Position numbers and translations under genes: made by a program. Below are positions 16,392-23,601 of a stretch of 30,475 bases of DNA, in pieces. Under the pieces are notes generated by a model. It worked only from the letters and a program-made list of their open reading frames with translations. It was not told the origin of the DNA and searched no databases. The DNA comes from an uncultured Cuneatibacter sp. (lineage in GTDB: Bacteria; Bacillota; Clostridia; Lachnospirales; Lachnospiraceae). The stretch's first letter is position 1. Each line of letters begins with the position of its first letter. Location: assembly GCA_934234215.1 (NCBI GenBank), contig CAKQHB010000031.1, forward strand, positions 1-30,475, written 5' to 3'.

Positions 16392-17678
16392 ATGATGAAA
16401 AAGAAATTAGTTGAAATGGGTATCAGTACTTTACTTGCAGTATCACTCTTAATCGGTTGTGGTAGTTCGGATAAGGGGGGAGCAATTCAGGCAGAATCGG
16501 CTTCAAAAAATATTACAGACCAGGAGATCCATCTTGCAGTTGTTATTGGAAGTCATGCGAATGCGCCCCAGCCAAATCTTGGGCTGGTGGAAGACCAGAT
16601 CTACAATGCGTGTTACACCTATGGAGCAGTGACATTGGTATGTGATGATGGCGATCCATACACGGTTGTAGTCGATATTCCGGTTCAGGATTCCGGGCTT
16701 ACGGAGAATAAGAAGAAGCAGATTGCAAACGATCAGACAAAACAGATTTTATCTGCAGCCAGCGAGATGCAGGCCAGAACAGAAGAGGTAAATACTTTGA
16801 GGGCGATTCAGTTGGGAGCACGCAGCCTTGAAAGCGCGGAAGCGGATCGCTCGGATGTAGAACTTGTGAGACAGATGGTAGTTCTTGATAGCTGCCTGTC
16901 CACAACGGGTGCGCTTTCTTTCTGCGAGCACAATCTGAACAATATTTGTTCGGAAGATATTGTTACTCAGTTGAAAGAGATGAATGAGCTTCCGGATTTG
17001 AATAATGTATCAGTGACTGTTTATACATGTGGTGATACCGCAGGAAGCAAGCAGAAAGCGCTTTCGGAAGCAAACCGCAAGGCGCTGAAAGATGTATGGG
17101 AATCTATCCTGCAAGCGGGGAATGCGGATGTGAATATGAAGGATGACCTTCCGCTGTCATCCATCTACGATGAGGAATCTATGCCTGCGGTAACGGCGGT
17201 CTCCGTTGTACAGGATTCTGTAGAAATTCACGACACCACGGATGTACAGGAAGCATTTGCGGATGGCGGTGTGATCAGCTTTGATGAGAAAAGCATTGCG
17301 TTCGAACCGGGGACTGCAAATTTAGCAGATAAGGACGCGGCAAAACAGGCGCTTGCCTACGTAGTTGAGTATATGGATGGTCATCCTGATTTCAAGGTGC
17401 TTGCCTGTGGAACAACCGCTTGCTGGGGCGGTGAAGAGTACTGCAGGAATCTTTCCAATGAGAGAGCTTTCGCAGTTTTTCAGCTGCTTACAGAGGATCT
17501 TGGCATCGATAAGTCCCGCGTTCAGACGGTTGGTGTAGGATATAGTTATGATGAATTCTACACGTATGATCAAACGCCGGAAGGAGAACTGGATGATACA
17601 ATTGCACCGATGAACCGTTCTGTTAAATTGGTAAATTTGGACTCTGACACTGCAGCAAGAATCCTTAATATGGGATAG
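16392..17678 (+). CDS. OmpA-domain lipoprotein
   Basis: A 428-residue lipoprotein: charged N-terminus, hydrophobic segment and lipobox LIGC with C23, followed by GSSDKGG, so it is anchored on the outer face of the cytoplasmic membrane. Residues about 50-270 are an unassigned domain with beta strands and Asp-rich turns. Residues about 294-418 form an OmpA-like domain (FEPGTANLADKDAAKQAL, then LSNERAFAVFQLL, then NRSVKLV), the fold that binds peptidoglycan. The Arg of the LSxxRA motif is present, but the Asp of the usual GHTD motif seems replaced (GTTACWGG), so classical diaminopimelate binding is doubtful. Two Cys nearby (ACGTTAC, EEYC) could form disulfides. Such domains are less common in Gram-positives. 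ATG 16395 is an alternative start. A 14-base gap separates it from the gene before. Confidence 0.85.
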   Translation: MMKKKLVEMGISTLLAVSLLIGCGSSDKGGAIQAESASKNITDQEIHLAVVIGSHANAPQPNLGLVEDQIYNACYTYGAVTLVCDDGDPYTVVVDIPVQDSGLTENKKKQIANDQTKQILSAASEMQARTEEVNTLRAIQLGARSLESAEADRSDVELVRQMVVLDSCLSTTGALSFCEHNLNNICSEDIVTQLKEMNELPDLNNVSVTVYTCGDTAGSKQKALSEANRKALKDVWESILQAGNADVNMKDDLPLSSIYDEESMPAVTAVSVVQDSVEIHDTTDVQEAFADGGVISFDEKSIAFEPGTANLADKDAAKQALAYVVEYMDGHPDFKVLACGTTACWGGEEYCRNLSNERAFAVFQLLTEDLGIDKSRVQTVGVGYSYDEFYTYDQTPEGELDDTIAPMNRSVKLVNLDSDTAARILNMG

Positions 17679-17697
17679 GAAGGTGTAAAAACGGGAT

Positions 17698-18948
17698 ATG
17701 AAAATACAGATTAACAAAAAAGTCGCGCTTATGAGTGCATTTGCAGGTGTTCTCTCCTGGTTTGGCTGTCGTTTTCTTTATGGAACATTTCATGATGAAC
17801 TTCCGGGACCTGTGATGATTGGCTCGCTTTGCGCAATCTTATTTGCGGCTGTTTTCCTTACAGTAATGATTGGATCGATTGCAACTGGATCGTTTTGCAA
17901 AGAGAGTCCTCTTTACGGAAACGCAGGGCGCATGGGGATTTATTTTCTCTGCGGTCTTGGCGGAATATTTCTTTTAGCAGCAGCACTTGAGTTTATTTAT
18001 GAGTATAATCCTGATGTCAGGGAAATGGAACCGACCAGTTATATCTTTGTGATTGATGAGTCGGGTTCTATGAGTGGCAATGATCCTACAGGGCTGCGTT
18101 ACGAGGCGATTCGTGAAATTATGAAAGAGACAGAAACAGGATTTCCATACATGGTTTATACCTTCTCGGATGATACACAGCTTGTAAGAGATATGGGACC
18201 ACTGCAGGGAGAATATGAGGACATTCCGGTAAAGAATGATGGAGGGACAGCTATCAGAGGCATTATTCTTAAAATTCTGCAGGATTACAAGGATGGAGTA
18301 TGGGACGGTGGTTTCAATCCCAAGGTTGTATTTCTTACGGATGGTTCTGCTACAGACTTGAGTAATGGGTTTCTCTGGTTCAAAGGAAACATGCCCGAAT
18401 TCAATGCAGCGCTGAAAGAATACAATGATCTGGGGATCAATATTAGTACGGTTGGACTGGGGCACATTGACCGTGAAATCATGACAAAAATGGCAGAGAC
18501 TACCGGTGGTGTATTCGTGAATATCCAGAATGCTTCTGACCTGGCTTCTGCAATGAAGACGGCAGCAACTTCCTACTCGGATAGAGATCTTCTTTCCATT
18601 CGATATATGGCACAAGGGGACACACTTTACGGATTTCTGCGAATTTTATTTCTTACTATCATTGGTGCTGCCATCGGAAGTACAATTTTCCTGGCTTATA
18701 TGGAGGATTCCAGTATTCCGCTCATTATCGTTAGCAGCATCGTTTGTTCTTTGATCGGAAGTATTCTTTTTGAAATTGGATTAGCGGCTGGTATTTTTCA
18801 GAGTCCTCTGTGGTGTATTCTTTGGTTCTTGTTCTCCCTGACGATCGGATATATTTACCCGAAAAAGAGACTTTATCGGAGAAAGAGACGGTTGATAAGG
18901 CGACAGTTTGTTACATGCATGAATGACAGATATCTGCATGGCAGGTAG
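17698..18948 (+). CDS. Membrane-anchored VWA-domain protein
   Basis: A 416-residue protein with three N-terminal membrane segments (about 10-28, 38-60, 80-100), a von Willebrand A domain (about 112-290) and three more (about 312-334, 340-362, 367-387). The MIDAS metal site is complete: D120-x-S122-x-S124 (FVIDESGSMSG), T184 in GGTA and D215 in FLTDG, so metal-dependent ligand binding is likely. The tail is strongly basic (RLYRRKRRLIRR), hence cytoplasmic. With three helices before it, the VWA domain probably lies outside, near the OmpA lipoprotein. The ribosome site GGAAGG is 13-15 bases from ATG 17698, rather far. VWA proteins of this form act as adaptors that assemble complexes; no MoxR ATPase, the common partner, is in the window. 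Confidence 0.85.
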   Translation: MKIQINKKVALMSAFAGVLSWFGCRFLYGTFHDELPGPVMIGSLCAILFAAVFLTVMIGSIATGSFCKESPLYGNAGRMGIYFLCGLGGIFLLAAALEFIYEYNPDVREMEPTSYIFVIDESGSMSGNDPTGLRYEAIREIMKETETGFPYMVYTFSDDTQLVRDMGPLQGEYEDIPVKNDGGTAIRGIILKILQDYKDGVWDGGFNPKVVFLTDGSATDLSNGFLWFKGNMPEFNAALKEYNDLGINISTVGLGHIDREIMTKMAETTGGVFVNIQNASDLASAMKTAATSYSDRDLLSIRYMAQGDTLYGFLRILFLTIIGAAIGSTIFLAYMEDSSIPLIIVSSIVCSLIGSILFEIGLAAGIFQSPLWCILWFLFSLTIGYIYPKKRLYRRKRRLIRRQFVTCMNDRYLHGR

Positions 18949-18964
18949 GAAAGGTAATAAAAAC

Positions 18965-19339
18965 ATGGCGAAACCTATTTTAGAGGTGGTTCTTGACGAC
19001 CTCGAAATGAAACACCGAAAGCTCCCGTGCAGAAATGGAGCATTGTACTATTGCAAAATTCCATCGAGCAGCTGCAGTTTTGATTTGCAATGCAATGAAA
19101 ATGGCGTCATTCGAATGTGGCGGTTTGTCGGCAGGACAACCGCCGCAAAAGCGGGAACACGATATGAGTATCGGAATCGAGCCGATTTGTATACCGCGGT
19201 TGGCATGGAAGTGACGGAGGAAGGCGATATCAGTTTTTATGCAGAGCAAAGAATTGATGTCAATGATTCAAATGAGAGTGCTCGTATCCGCGTTATGATT
19301 ATAATATATATGAAAATGATTTTCGAGATAGATTTTTAG
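18965..19339 (+). CDS. YbjN-like small protein, probably frameshifted or truncated at its 3' end
   Basis: The start is ATG 18965 (18923 lies inside the previous gene and lacks a ribosome site). The 124-residue product has alternating strands and a block YTAVGMEVTEEGDISFYAEQ that matches the central part of YbjN-type domains (T3SS-chaperone-like fold), so the call is tentative. The last residues in frame (ARIRVMIIIYMKMIFEIDF) look unlike the rest. In another frame the same DNA from 19291 reads RYDYNIYENDFRDRFLAYF and stops at 19348, far more protein-like. A single-base indel around 19270-19290 therefore probably altered the true C-terminus, and the usual C-terminal helices seem missing. It is the last gene of the accessory region; housekeeping genes follow. 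Confidence 0.6.
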   Translation: MAKPILEVVLDDLEMKHRKLPCRNGALYYCKIPSSSCSFDLQCNENGVIRMWRFVGRTTAAKAGTRYEYRNRADLYTAVGMEVTEEGDISFYAEQRIDVNDSNESARIRVMIIIYMKMIFEIDF

Positions 19340-19390
19340 CCTATTTTTAATTTAATGGAAAATAAAATGAATTCATAAGTAAATAATGAC

Positions 19391-19430
19391 AAAAGCCCTC
19401 CCACCGTAATACAACGTCTGGGAGGGCTTT
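19391..19430. terminator. Bidirectional terminator at the accessory/core junction
   Basis: AAAAGCCCTCCCA (19391-19403) and TGGGAGGGCTTT (19419-19430) form a GC-rich stem with T-rich tails on both strands. It can stop transcription of the VWA operon from the left and of the DUF5684 gene from the right. Confidence 0.85.
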
Positions 19431-19451
19431 CACTATAGCTATTTTATTGCT

Positions 19452-19904
19452 TTACCGATCCGCGCCGTAGTACCGATCTCCGCTAAATCCAAGGATCAGC
19501 AGGAAAATCGGCTGCAGGAAGATCAGTCCGATGGCAAATCCAATACCATGTCCGAAAGCTCTGGACAGCTTCACGCTATACATAACGCTGATGACAAAGG
19601 AACCGAGACGAAGCAGGGCAAGAAGTGCGGTTGTCAAGAAGTTTCCGCCATCCGGTCCGATGATCTGTGTAATGATGGAGATGGCAAATGACAGGATCAG
19701 AGCAATCCAGAAATAAGAAGTCTGCCACGCGATCCGATAGGAAACATAGTCGCCGTAAACCGGAATGATGCTTTTCCATCCGGCTTCTCCGGCCTTTGTG
19801 AAGATGCACCAGTTTGCGATAATCTGTAAAATCCACCAGACAAGAGCGAGCACAACATAAAATCCGCCCAAAACAAGTAAGCTGCCAATTGCAATAAGTC
19901 CCAT
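19452..19904 (-). CDS. DUF5684-type small membrane protein
   Basis: A 150-residue integral membrane protein with hydrophobic segments at about 8-32, 62-82, 88-110 and 118-140. The block FTKAGEAGWKSIIPVYGDY (35-53) is the hallmark of DUF5684, a family of unknown function common in Clostridia and often found near signal peptidase or RDD-like genes. The start ATG (complement of 19902-19904) has AAGGAG 8 bases upstream on the minus strand. It runs against the neighbouring genes and ends at the bidirectional terminator. It is the first gene of the core-like half. Confidence 0.85.
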   Translation of the reverse strand: MGLIAIGSLLVLGGFYVVLALVWWILQIIANWCIFTKAGEAGWKSIIPVYGDYVSYRIAWQTSYFWIALILSFAISIITQIIGPDGGNFLTTALLALLRLGSFVISVMYSVKLSRAFGHGIGFAIGLIFLQPIFLLILGFSGDRYYGADR

Positions 19905-20053
19905 GATGAAGTTCTCCTTTCCTCTTTTGTGAGCTGTGTTTTTGACTCACATTCTGGCTTCAGCTTACTATAGGAAAGAGTCCGGGTCAAGCAGTATCGA
20001 AAAAAAGAATGTGCTTTCCCGGTAATTCAATGAAAAGAGTATGCAAAAATGAC

Positions 20054-20082
20054 TGGTAATTTTTCTGAAAATTTTTTATGAT
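20054..20082 (+). promoter_or_regulatory. Possible promoter of the sugar isomerase gene
   Basis: TATGAT at 20077-20082 is a good -10 box, but the hexamer 17 bases upstream (TGGTAA) matches the consensus at only three positions. It lies 66 bases before the isomerase start. The rest of the 243-base gap 19905-20147 contains only a GC-rich leader (around 20104-20130) just upstream of the ribosome binding site. Confidence 0.3.
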
Positions 20083-20147
20083 AGAGATATAGAATACAAA
20101 CGTGGGCGCCGCTGAGGGGAGCGCCCCGGAAGGGAGACGAAACGAAA

Positions 20148-20966
20148 ATGAAAATTGGTTGTTGTTTGCCCGGCGGTTCTTTTATGCCGCAGGGAAAGGC
20201 AGAGGTAGTAACACCCTCTGAGATTTTGCTGGCAGGTTATGAGGTGACAAAGTCGGTTGGATATGACTATGCAGAATCTTCGGTTGGTATGGTGATGAAG
20301 CTGACCGAAGAGGAAGTGGAGTTACTTGCAGCAAAGCGGGAAAAGGGTGAGTTTGAGATCCAGGCGTGCAACAGCTTTATTCCCGGAACGTATCAGATCG
20401 CAGATCCCGAACAGCTTCCGGCACTGAAGGAGTATGTGACCGAGGCAATGCGCCGCATGGAGCTTCTGGGCGTGCAGGTCGTTGTATTCGGAAGCGGTGC
20501 AGCGAGAAAGCTGCCGGGCGTTGATCCGATGAAGGAGCTGGCTGCAATCGATGCATTTTTGAAGATGGCGAATGAGCAGGCAGCAGCGCATCACATCACG
20601 ATTGTTATCGAGCCGTTAAATACCGGTGAGACCAATATCTTTAACTCTGTCAGTGCAGGCGCTTCCATGTGCCGTCGGCTGAATCTGTCCAATGTAAAGC
20701 TGCTGGCAGATTGCTATCATACGCATTGTGAGAATGAAAATCTGTACGCCATCGAGGAGAATGCAGACATTCTGCGCCATGTTCATGTAGCAGAACCTCC
20801 GGAAAGAATTTGCCCCGGCAAGAACGGCGGCGCCTATGTCCGTGAGTTTTCTGAGCATCTGCACAGAGCAGGTTACACCGAGCGTGTTTCCATCGAGTGT
20901 GGTTATGCAGATTTCGAGAAAGATATCGAGGGATCTTATCCGCTGATGAGAGAACTGTTCTCTTAA
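20148..20966 (+). CDS. Sugar phosphate isomerase/epimerase (xylose-isomerase-like TIM barrel)
   Basis: A 272-residue AP_endonuc_2-superfamily TIM-barrel enzyme that interconverts sugars or sugar acids, probably metal-dependent and cytoplasmic. The expected acidic and His metal ligands are visible: E155 (IVIEPLN), D188 and H191 (LADCYHTH), H214 (HVHVAEPP) and E250 (VSIECGY). The pattern resembles tagatose/psicose 3-epimerases, in which two Glu flank the metal, but the substrate cannot be read from sequence. GGGAG lies before ATG 20148. The gene stands alone: a terminator-bounded gene on the other strand precedes it and tRNA-Leu follows. Confidence 0.85.
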   Translation: MKIGCCLPGGSFMPQGKAEVVTPSEILLAGYEVTKSVGYDYAESSVGMVMKLTEEEVELLAAKREKGEFEIQACNSFIPGTYQIADPEQLPALKEYVTEAMRRMELLGVQVVVFGSGAARKLPGVDPMKELAAIDAFLKMANEQAAAHHITIVIEPLNTGETNIFNSVSAGASMCRRLNLSNVKLLADCYHTHCENENLYAIEENADILRHVHVAEPPERICPGKNGGAYVREFSEHLHRAGYTERVSIECGYADFEKDIEGSYPLMRELFS

Positions 20967-20976
20967 AGAAAGCGGC

Positions 20977-21005
20977 TTGTGTTTTTAGACAGATGATGTT
21001 ACAAT
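20977..21005 (+). promoter_or_regulatory. Promoter for tRNA-Leu and perhaps tyrS
   Basis: TTGTGT (20977-20982), 17 bases, TACAAT (21000-21005). The predicted start near 21012 is about 30 bases before the tRNA, typical for a tRNA precursor. Confidence 0.5.
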
Positions 21006-21008
21006 AAA

Positions 21009-21037
21009 CAGGAGTTGCCGCAAGTCGGCGGCTCCTG
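21009..21037 (+). other. Hairpin in the leader before tRNA-Leu
   Basis: CAGGAGTTGCCG and CGGCGGCTCCTG form a 12-base-pair stem (two G-U) around CAAGT. There is no T-tract after it, so it is not a standard terminator. It could be a weak end for the isomerase transcript or a structured leader of the tRNA precursor. Confidence 0.4.
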
Positions 21038-21043
21038 AATTAT

Positions 21044-21125
21044 GCGGATATGGCGGAATTGGCAGACGCGCCAGATTTAGGTTCTGGTATCGGACGATGT
21101 GCAGGTTCAAGTCCTGTTATCCGCA
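21044..21125 (+). tRNA. tRNA-Leu (anticodon UAG)
   Basis: An 82-base class II tRNA. The acceptor arms GCGGATA and TATCCGC pair perfectly, with discriminator A. The anticodon stem-loop CCAGA-TTTAGGT-TCTGG gives anticodon TAG, and the T-arm contains GGTTCAAGTCC. The long variable arm (TATCGGACGATGT) is characteristic of tRNA-Leu. CCA is not encoded (TTT follows). Confidence 0.95.
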
Positions 21126-21160
21126 TTTTGCGAAAATAAGAGCAATGAGTAAGAGCGGCG

Positions 21161-21181
21161 CGGGCAGAAAACGCCCGTTTT
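21161..21181 (+). terminator. Weak hairpin with short T-tract between tRNA-Leu and tyrS
   Basis: CGGGC and GCCCG (21161-21177) enclose AGAAAAC and are followed by TTTT. It may partly end the tRNA transcript or act as a processing signal. No T-box (no specifier loop or conserved T-box sequence) is seen before tyrS. Confidence 0.4.
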
Positions 21182-21200
21182 ACGCAGAAAAGAGGGAAAC

Positions 21201-22421
21201 ATGCAGATCTATGATGAACTGGTTGCCAGAGGGCTGATCGCGCAGGTAACCGATGAAGAAGAAATTAAGGAACTGATCAATACAGGTAAGGCAACATTTT
21301 ATATTGGCTTTGACCCGACTGCAGATTCTCTGCATGTTGGTCACTTTATGGCACTTTGCCTGATGAAGAGACTGCAGATGGCAGGAAATAAGCCGGTTGT
21401 ACTGCTTGGTGGTGGTACCGGATATATCGGAGATCCGTCCGGACGTACTGATATGCGTGCGATGCTGAGCCCGGAGACGATCCAGCACAACTGTGACTGC
21501 TTCAAGAAGCAGATGGAGCGTTTCATTGATTTCGGTGAGGGCGGCGCAATCGCAGTAAATAACGCAGATTGGCTGTTAAAGCTGAATTATGTAGATGTTT
21601 TGAGAGAGGTTGGTCCTCATTTCTCTGTCAATAACATGCTGAGAGCAGAGTGCTACAAGCAGCGTATGGAGAAGGGACTGTCCTTCCTGGAGTTCAACTA
21701 CATGATCATGCAGTCCTACGACTTCTATCACCTGTTCCAGCACTACGGCTGCAACATGCAGTTCGGTGGTGACGACCAGTGGTCAAACATGCTGGGTGGT
21801 ACTGAGCTGATCCGTAAGAAGCTGGGCAAGGACGCGTATGCGATGACCATCACTCTGCTGCTGAACTCTGAGGGCAAGAAGATGGGTAAGACCGCAAACG
21901 GCGCTGTATGGCTTGATCCGAACAAGACTTCTCCGTTTGAGTTCTACCAGTACTGGAGAAACGTAGGCGATCAGGATGTCTTAAAGTGCATTCGTATGCT
22001 GACATTCCTGCCTCTGGAAGAGATCGATGCTATGAGCGACTGGGAAGGCGCAAAGCTGAACGAGGCAAAGGATATCCTGGCATTCGAGCTGACAAAGCTG
22101 GTTCACGGCGAGGCAGAGGCTGAAAAGGCAAGAACCGCTTCCAGGGCTCTGTTCGCAGGCGGCGGAGATGACACCCATATGCCGACCACACAGCTGACCG
22201 CAGATCAGCTGACCGATGGCTCCATCAATATCATGGATCTGTTAGTAGTCTGCAAGCTCGCTTCTTCCAAGAGCGAAGCAAGAAGACTGGTACAGCAGGG
22301 CGGCGTATTTGTAAACGATGAGAAGGTTGCCGGTATCGAGCGTCAGATCACAGAGGCAGAGCTGAAGGAAGCTGTTCGTATCCGCAAGGGTAAGAAGACG
22401 TTTCACAAGGCTTGTCTATAA
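21201..22421 (+). CDS. tyrS: Tyrosyl-tRNA synthetase
   Basis: A 406-residue class I aminoacyl-tRNA synthetase that charges tRNA-Tyr with tyrosine at the expense of ATP. Residues are placed as in bacterial TyrRS: YIGFDPTADSLHVGH with the HIGH-type motif HVGH at 45-48, the GGDDQWSN tyrosine-binding block, KKMGKT as the KMSKS loop, and a C-terminal S4-like RNA-binding domain (about 340-406, SSKSEARRLVQQGGVFVN). Length is normal for the short TyrS type. GAGGG precedes ATG 21201. Codon use is strongly biased to C/G-ending codons, as for highly expressed genes, unlike the accessory region. The tRNA-Leu gene lies 75 bases upstream. Tyrosine-specific T-box control is common in Firmicutes but is not visible here. 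Confidence 0.98.
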   Translation: MQIYDELVARGLIAQVTDEEEIKELINTGKATFYIGFDPTADSLHVGHFMALCLMKRLQMAGNKPVVLLGGGTGYIGDPSGRTDMRAMLSPETIQHNCDCFKKQMERFIDFGEGGAIAVNNADWLLKLNYVDVLREVGPHFSVNNMLRAECYKQRMEKGLSFLEFNYMIMQSYDFYHLFQHYGCNMQFGGDDQWSNMLGGTELIRKKLGKDAYAMTITLLLNSEGKKMGKTANGAVWLDPNKTSPFEFYQYWRNVGDQDVLKCIRMLTFLPLEEIDAMSDWEGAKLNEAKDILAFELTKLVHGEAEAEKARTASRALFAGGGDDTHMPTTQLTADQLTDGSINIMDLLVVCKLASSKSEARRLVQQGGVFVNDEKVAGIERQITEAELKEAVRIRKGKKTFHKACL

Positions 22422-22575
22422 AAAGTAAAATATCGCGTGAAAAGGTGTGACTCTTTTTTTCACGGATTTCATTGGGATGGGCGGGATCGAAAACGGTTCC
22501 GCCTGTTCTAAAAAGCGCATAAAATCGTCGCTTTTGAGTAAAACAAAAAAATTTCAAAAAAATTAAAAAAAGTAC

Positions 22576-22604
22576 TTGCCAAATCCGGAGACATACGCTA
22601 TAAT
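22576..22604 (+). promoter_or_regulatory. Strong promoter of tRNA-Gln
   Basis: TTGCCA (22576-22581), an optimal 17-base spacer and a perfect TATAAT (22599-22604), 35 bases before the mature tRNA. Between tyrS and this promoter (22422-22575) there are only AT-rich bases and a weak inverted repeat (GGCGGGATCG/CGGTTCCGCC near 22490-22515) without a T-tract. Confidence 0.8.
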
Positions 22605-22639
22605 ACATTTCGTTGTCAAACAACAACGCAAACAAACAT

Positions 22640-22712
22640 TGGGCTATCGCCAAATGGTAAGGCACTGGACTCTGACTCCAGCATTTTCAAGGTTCGAATC
22701 CTTGTAGCCCAG
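22640..22712 (+). tRNA. tRNA-Gln (anticodon CUG)
   Basis: A 73-base tRNA with acceptor arms TGGGCTA and TAGCCCA, discriminator G, and D-arm CGCCAAATGGTAAGGC. The anticodon stem CTGGA/TCCAG encloses CTCTGAC, giving anticodon CTG; the T-arm holds GGTTCGAATCC. CCA is not encoded. It reads CAG codons; the partner reading CAA must lie elsewhere. Confidence 0.95.
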
Positions 22713-22716
22713 CTAG

Positions 22717-22748
22717 AAACTCCGTGGATTACATCTACGGAGTTTTTT
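22717..22748 (+). terminator. Terminator of tRNA-Gln
   Basis: AAACTCCGT and ACGGAGTTT pair around an 11-base loop and are followed by a six-T run. It directly follows the tRNA and precedes the thioesterase promoter. Confidence 0.88.
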
Positions 22749-22749
22749 G

Positions 22750-22777
22750 TTGCCTGAAAGAAAAAAAGTGATACAAT
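22750..22777 (+). promoter_or_regulatory. Promoter of the acyl-ACP thioesterase gene
   Basis: TTGCCT (22750-22755), 16 bases, TACAAT (22772-22777), about 50 bases before the start codon. Confidence 0.6.
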
Positions 22778-22827
22778 TTCGATAGACAGCAGCAGGTTCG
22801 AAAAATTGAGACAGATGGGAGATCGCC

Positions 22828-23553
22828 ATGTATACGTTTGACAGCAGAGTAAGATACAGTGAGACAGATGAGAACGGAAAGCTGGCGCCGCTGGCGCTGA
22901 TGAATTATCTGCAGGACTGCTCTCTGTTTCAGTCAGAAGCGCTGGGCGTTGGTTTGCAGCGCCTGAAAGAGAAAAAAAGAGCATGGCTGCTCTCCGGCTG
23001 GCAGATCGTAATCGAATCTTACCCGAAGTTTGCGGAGCCGATTCGCATCGGCACGATCCCGTACAGCTTTAAGGGCGGACTGGGACATCGTAACTTCGCA
23101 ATCTGGGATGCAGATGGAAACTTCCTTGTAAAAGCAAACTCCCGTTGGATGTTTGTGGACACCGAAAAGGGGACATTAGTACGCCCGGATGAGGAAGAGA
23201 AAGCTGCCTACGGCGAGGAGGCACCGCTGGAGATGGAGTATGCACCGAGACGGATGCGCATGCCGGAAGGACTGGAAGCGCAGGAGATAATCGAAGTGCG
23301 GGAACACCACCTCGACACGAACCATCATGTGAACAATGCACAGTATGTTGCGATGGCATTGGAGCTGCTTCCGGCAGGAGAGACTGTGCGGGAGATCCGC
23401 GCAGAATATCACGCACAGGCACATCTCGGAGATCAGGTGATCCCGTATATCGGCCGGGAGGGAGACTGGTTCTATGTGGGACTGGCATCCGCGCCCGGAC
23501 AGTATTACGCCACAGTGGCACTGAGAACCGAAAAAACGAAAGACACTCATTAA
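22828..23553 (+). CDS. Acyl-ACP thioesterase
   Basis: A 241-residue double-hotdog thioesterase of the acyl-ACP thioesterase family, which releases fatty acids from acyl carrier protein. Hotdog 1 spans about 1-125 (VRYSETDENGKLAPLALMNY, and LLSGWQIVIESYPKFAEPI with the conserved Trp). Hotdog 2 is about 150-241 with the catalytic-loop block HLDTNHHVNNAQYV (161-174): N165 and H167 fit the Asn/His pair of the family. Bacterial members of this size are common in Clostridia. The start ATG 22828 has GGGAG upstream. A CvfB-like gene follows 48 bases later and may be cotranscribed. The exact chain-length preference cannot be predicted. Confidence 0.92.
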   Translation: MYTFDSRVRYSETDENGKLAPLALMNYLQDCSLFQSEALGVGLQRLKEKKRAWLLSGWQIVIESYPKFAEPIRIGTIPYSFKGGLGHRNFAIWDADGNFLVKANSRWMFVDTEKGTLVRPDEEEKAAYGEEAPLEMEYAPRRMRMPEGLEAQEIIEVREHHLDTNHHVNNAQYVAMALELLPAGETVREIRAEYHAQAHLGDQVIPYIGREGDWFYVGLASAPGQYYATVALRTEKTKDTH

Positions 23554-23601
23554 CGAAAGACATGCATTTAGGAGAATGCAGGAGAAAATGGAGGAAAACC
23601 T

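Noticed and set aside
15110..17678. Zorya-like defence (membrane protein plus OmpA-domain protein)
   Set aside because: The four-helix protein shows no MotA/TolQ pattern, the OmpA protein is a lipoprotein rather than MotB-like, and no ZorC, ZorD or ZorE partner is present.
17974..18615. 213-codon minus-strand frame over the VWA gene
   Set aside because: It is antisense to an intact VWA domain; no start signal or domain is seen.
21126..21200. T-box riboswitch before tyrS
   Set aside because: The 75-base gap after tRNA-Leu is too short, and no conserved T-box sequence or antiterminator is seen.
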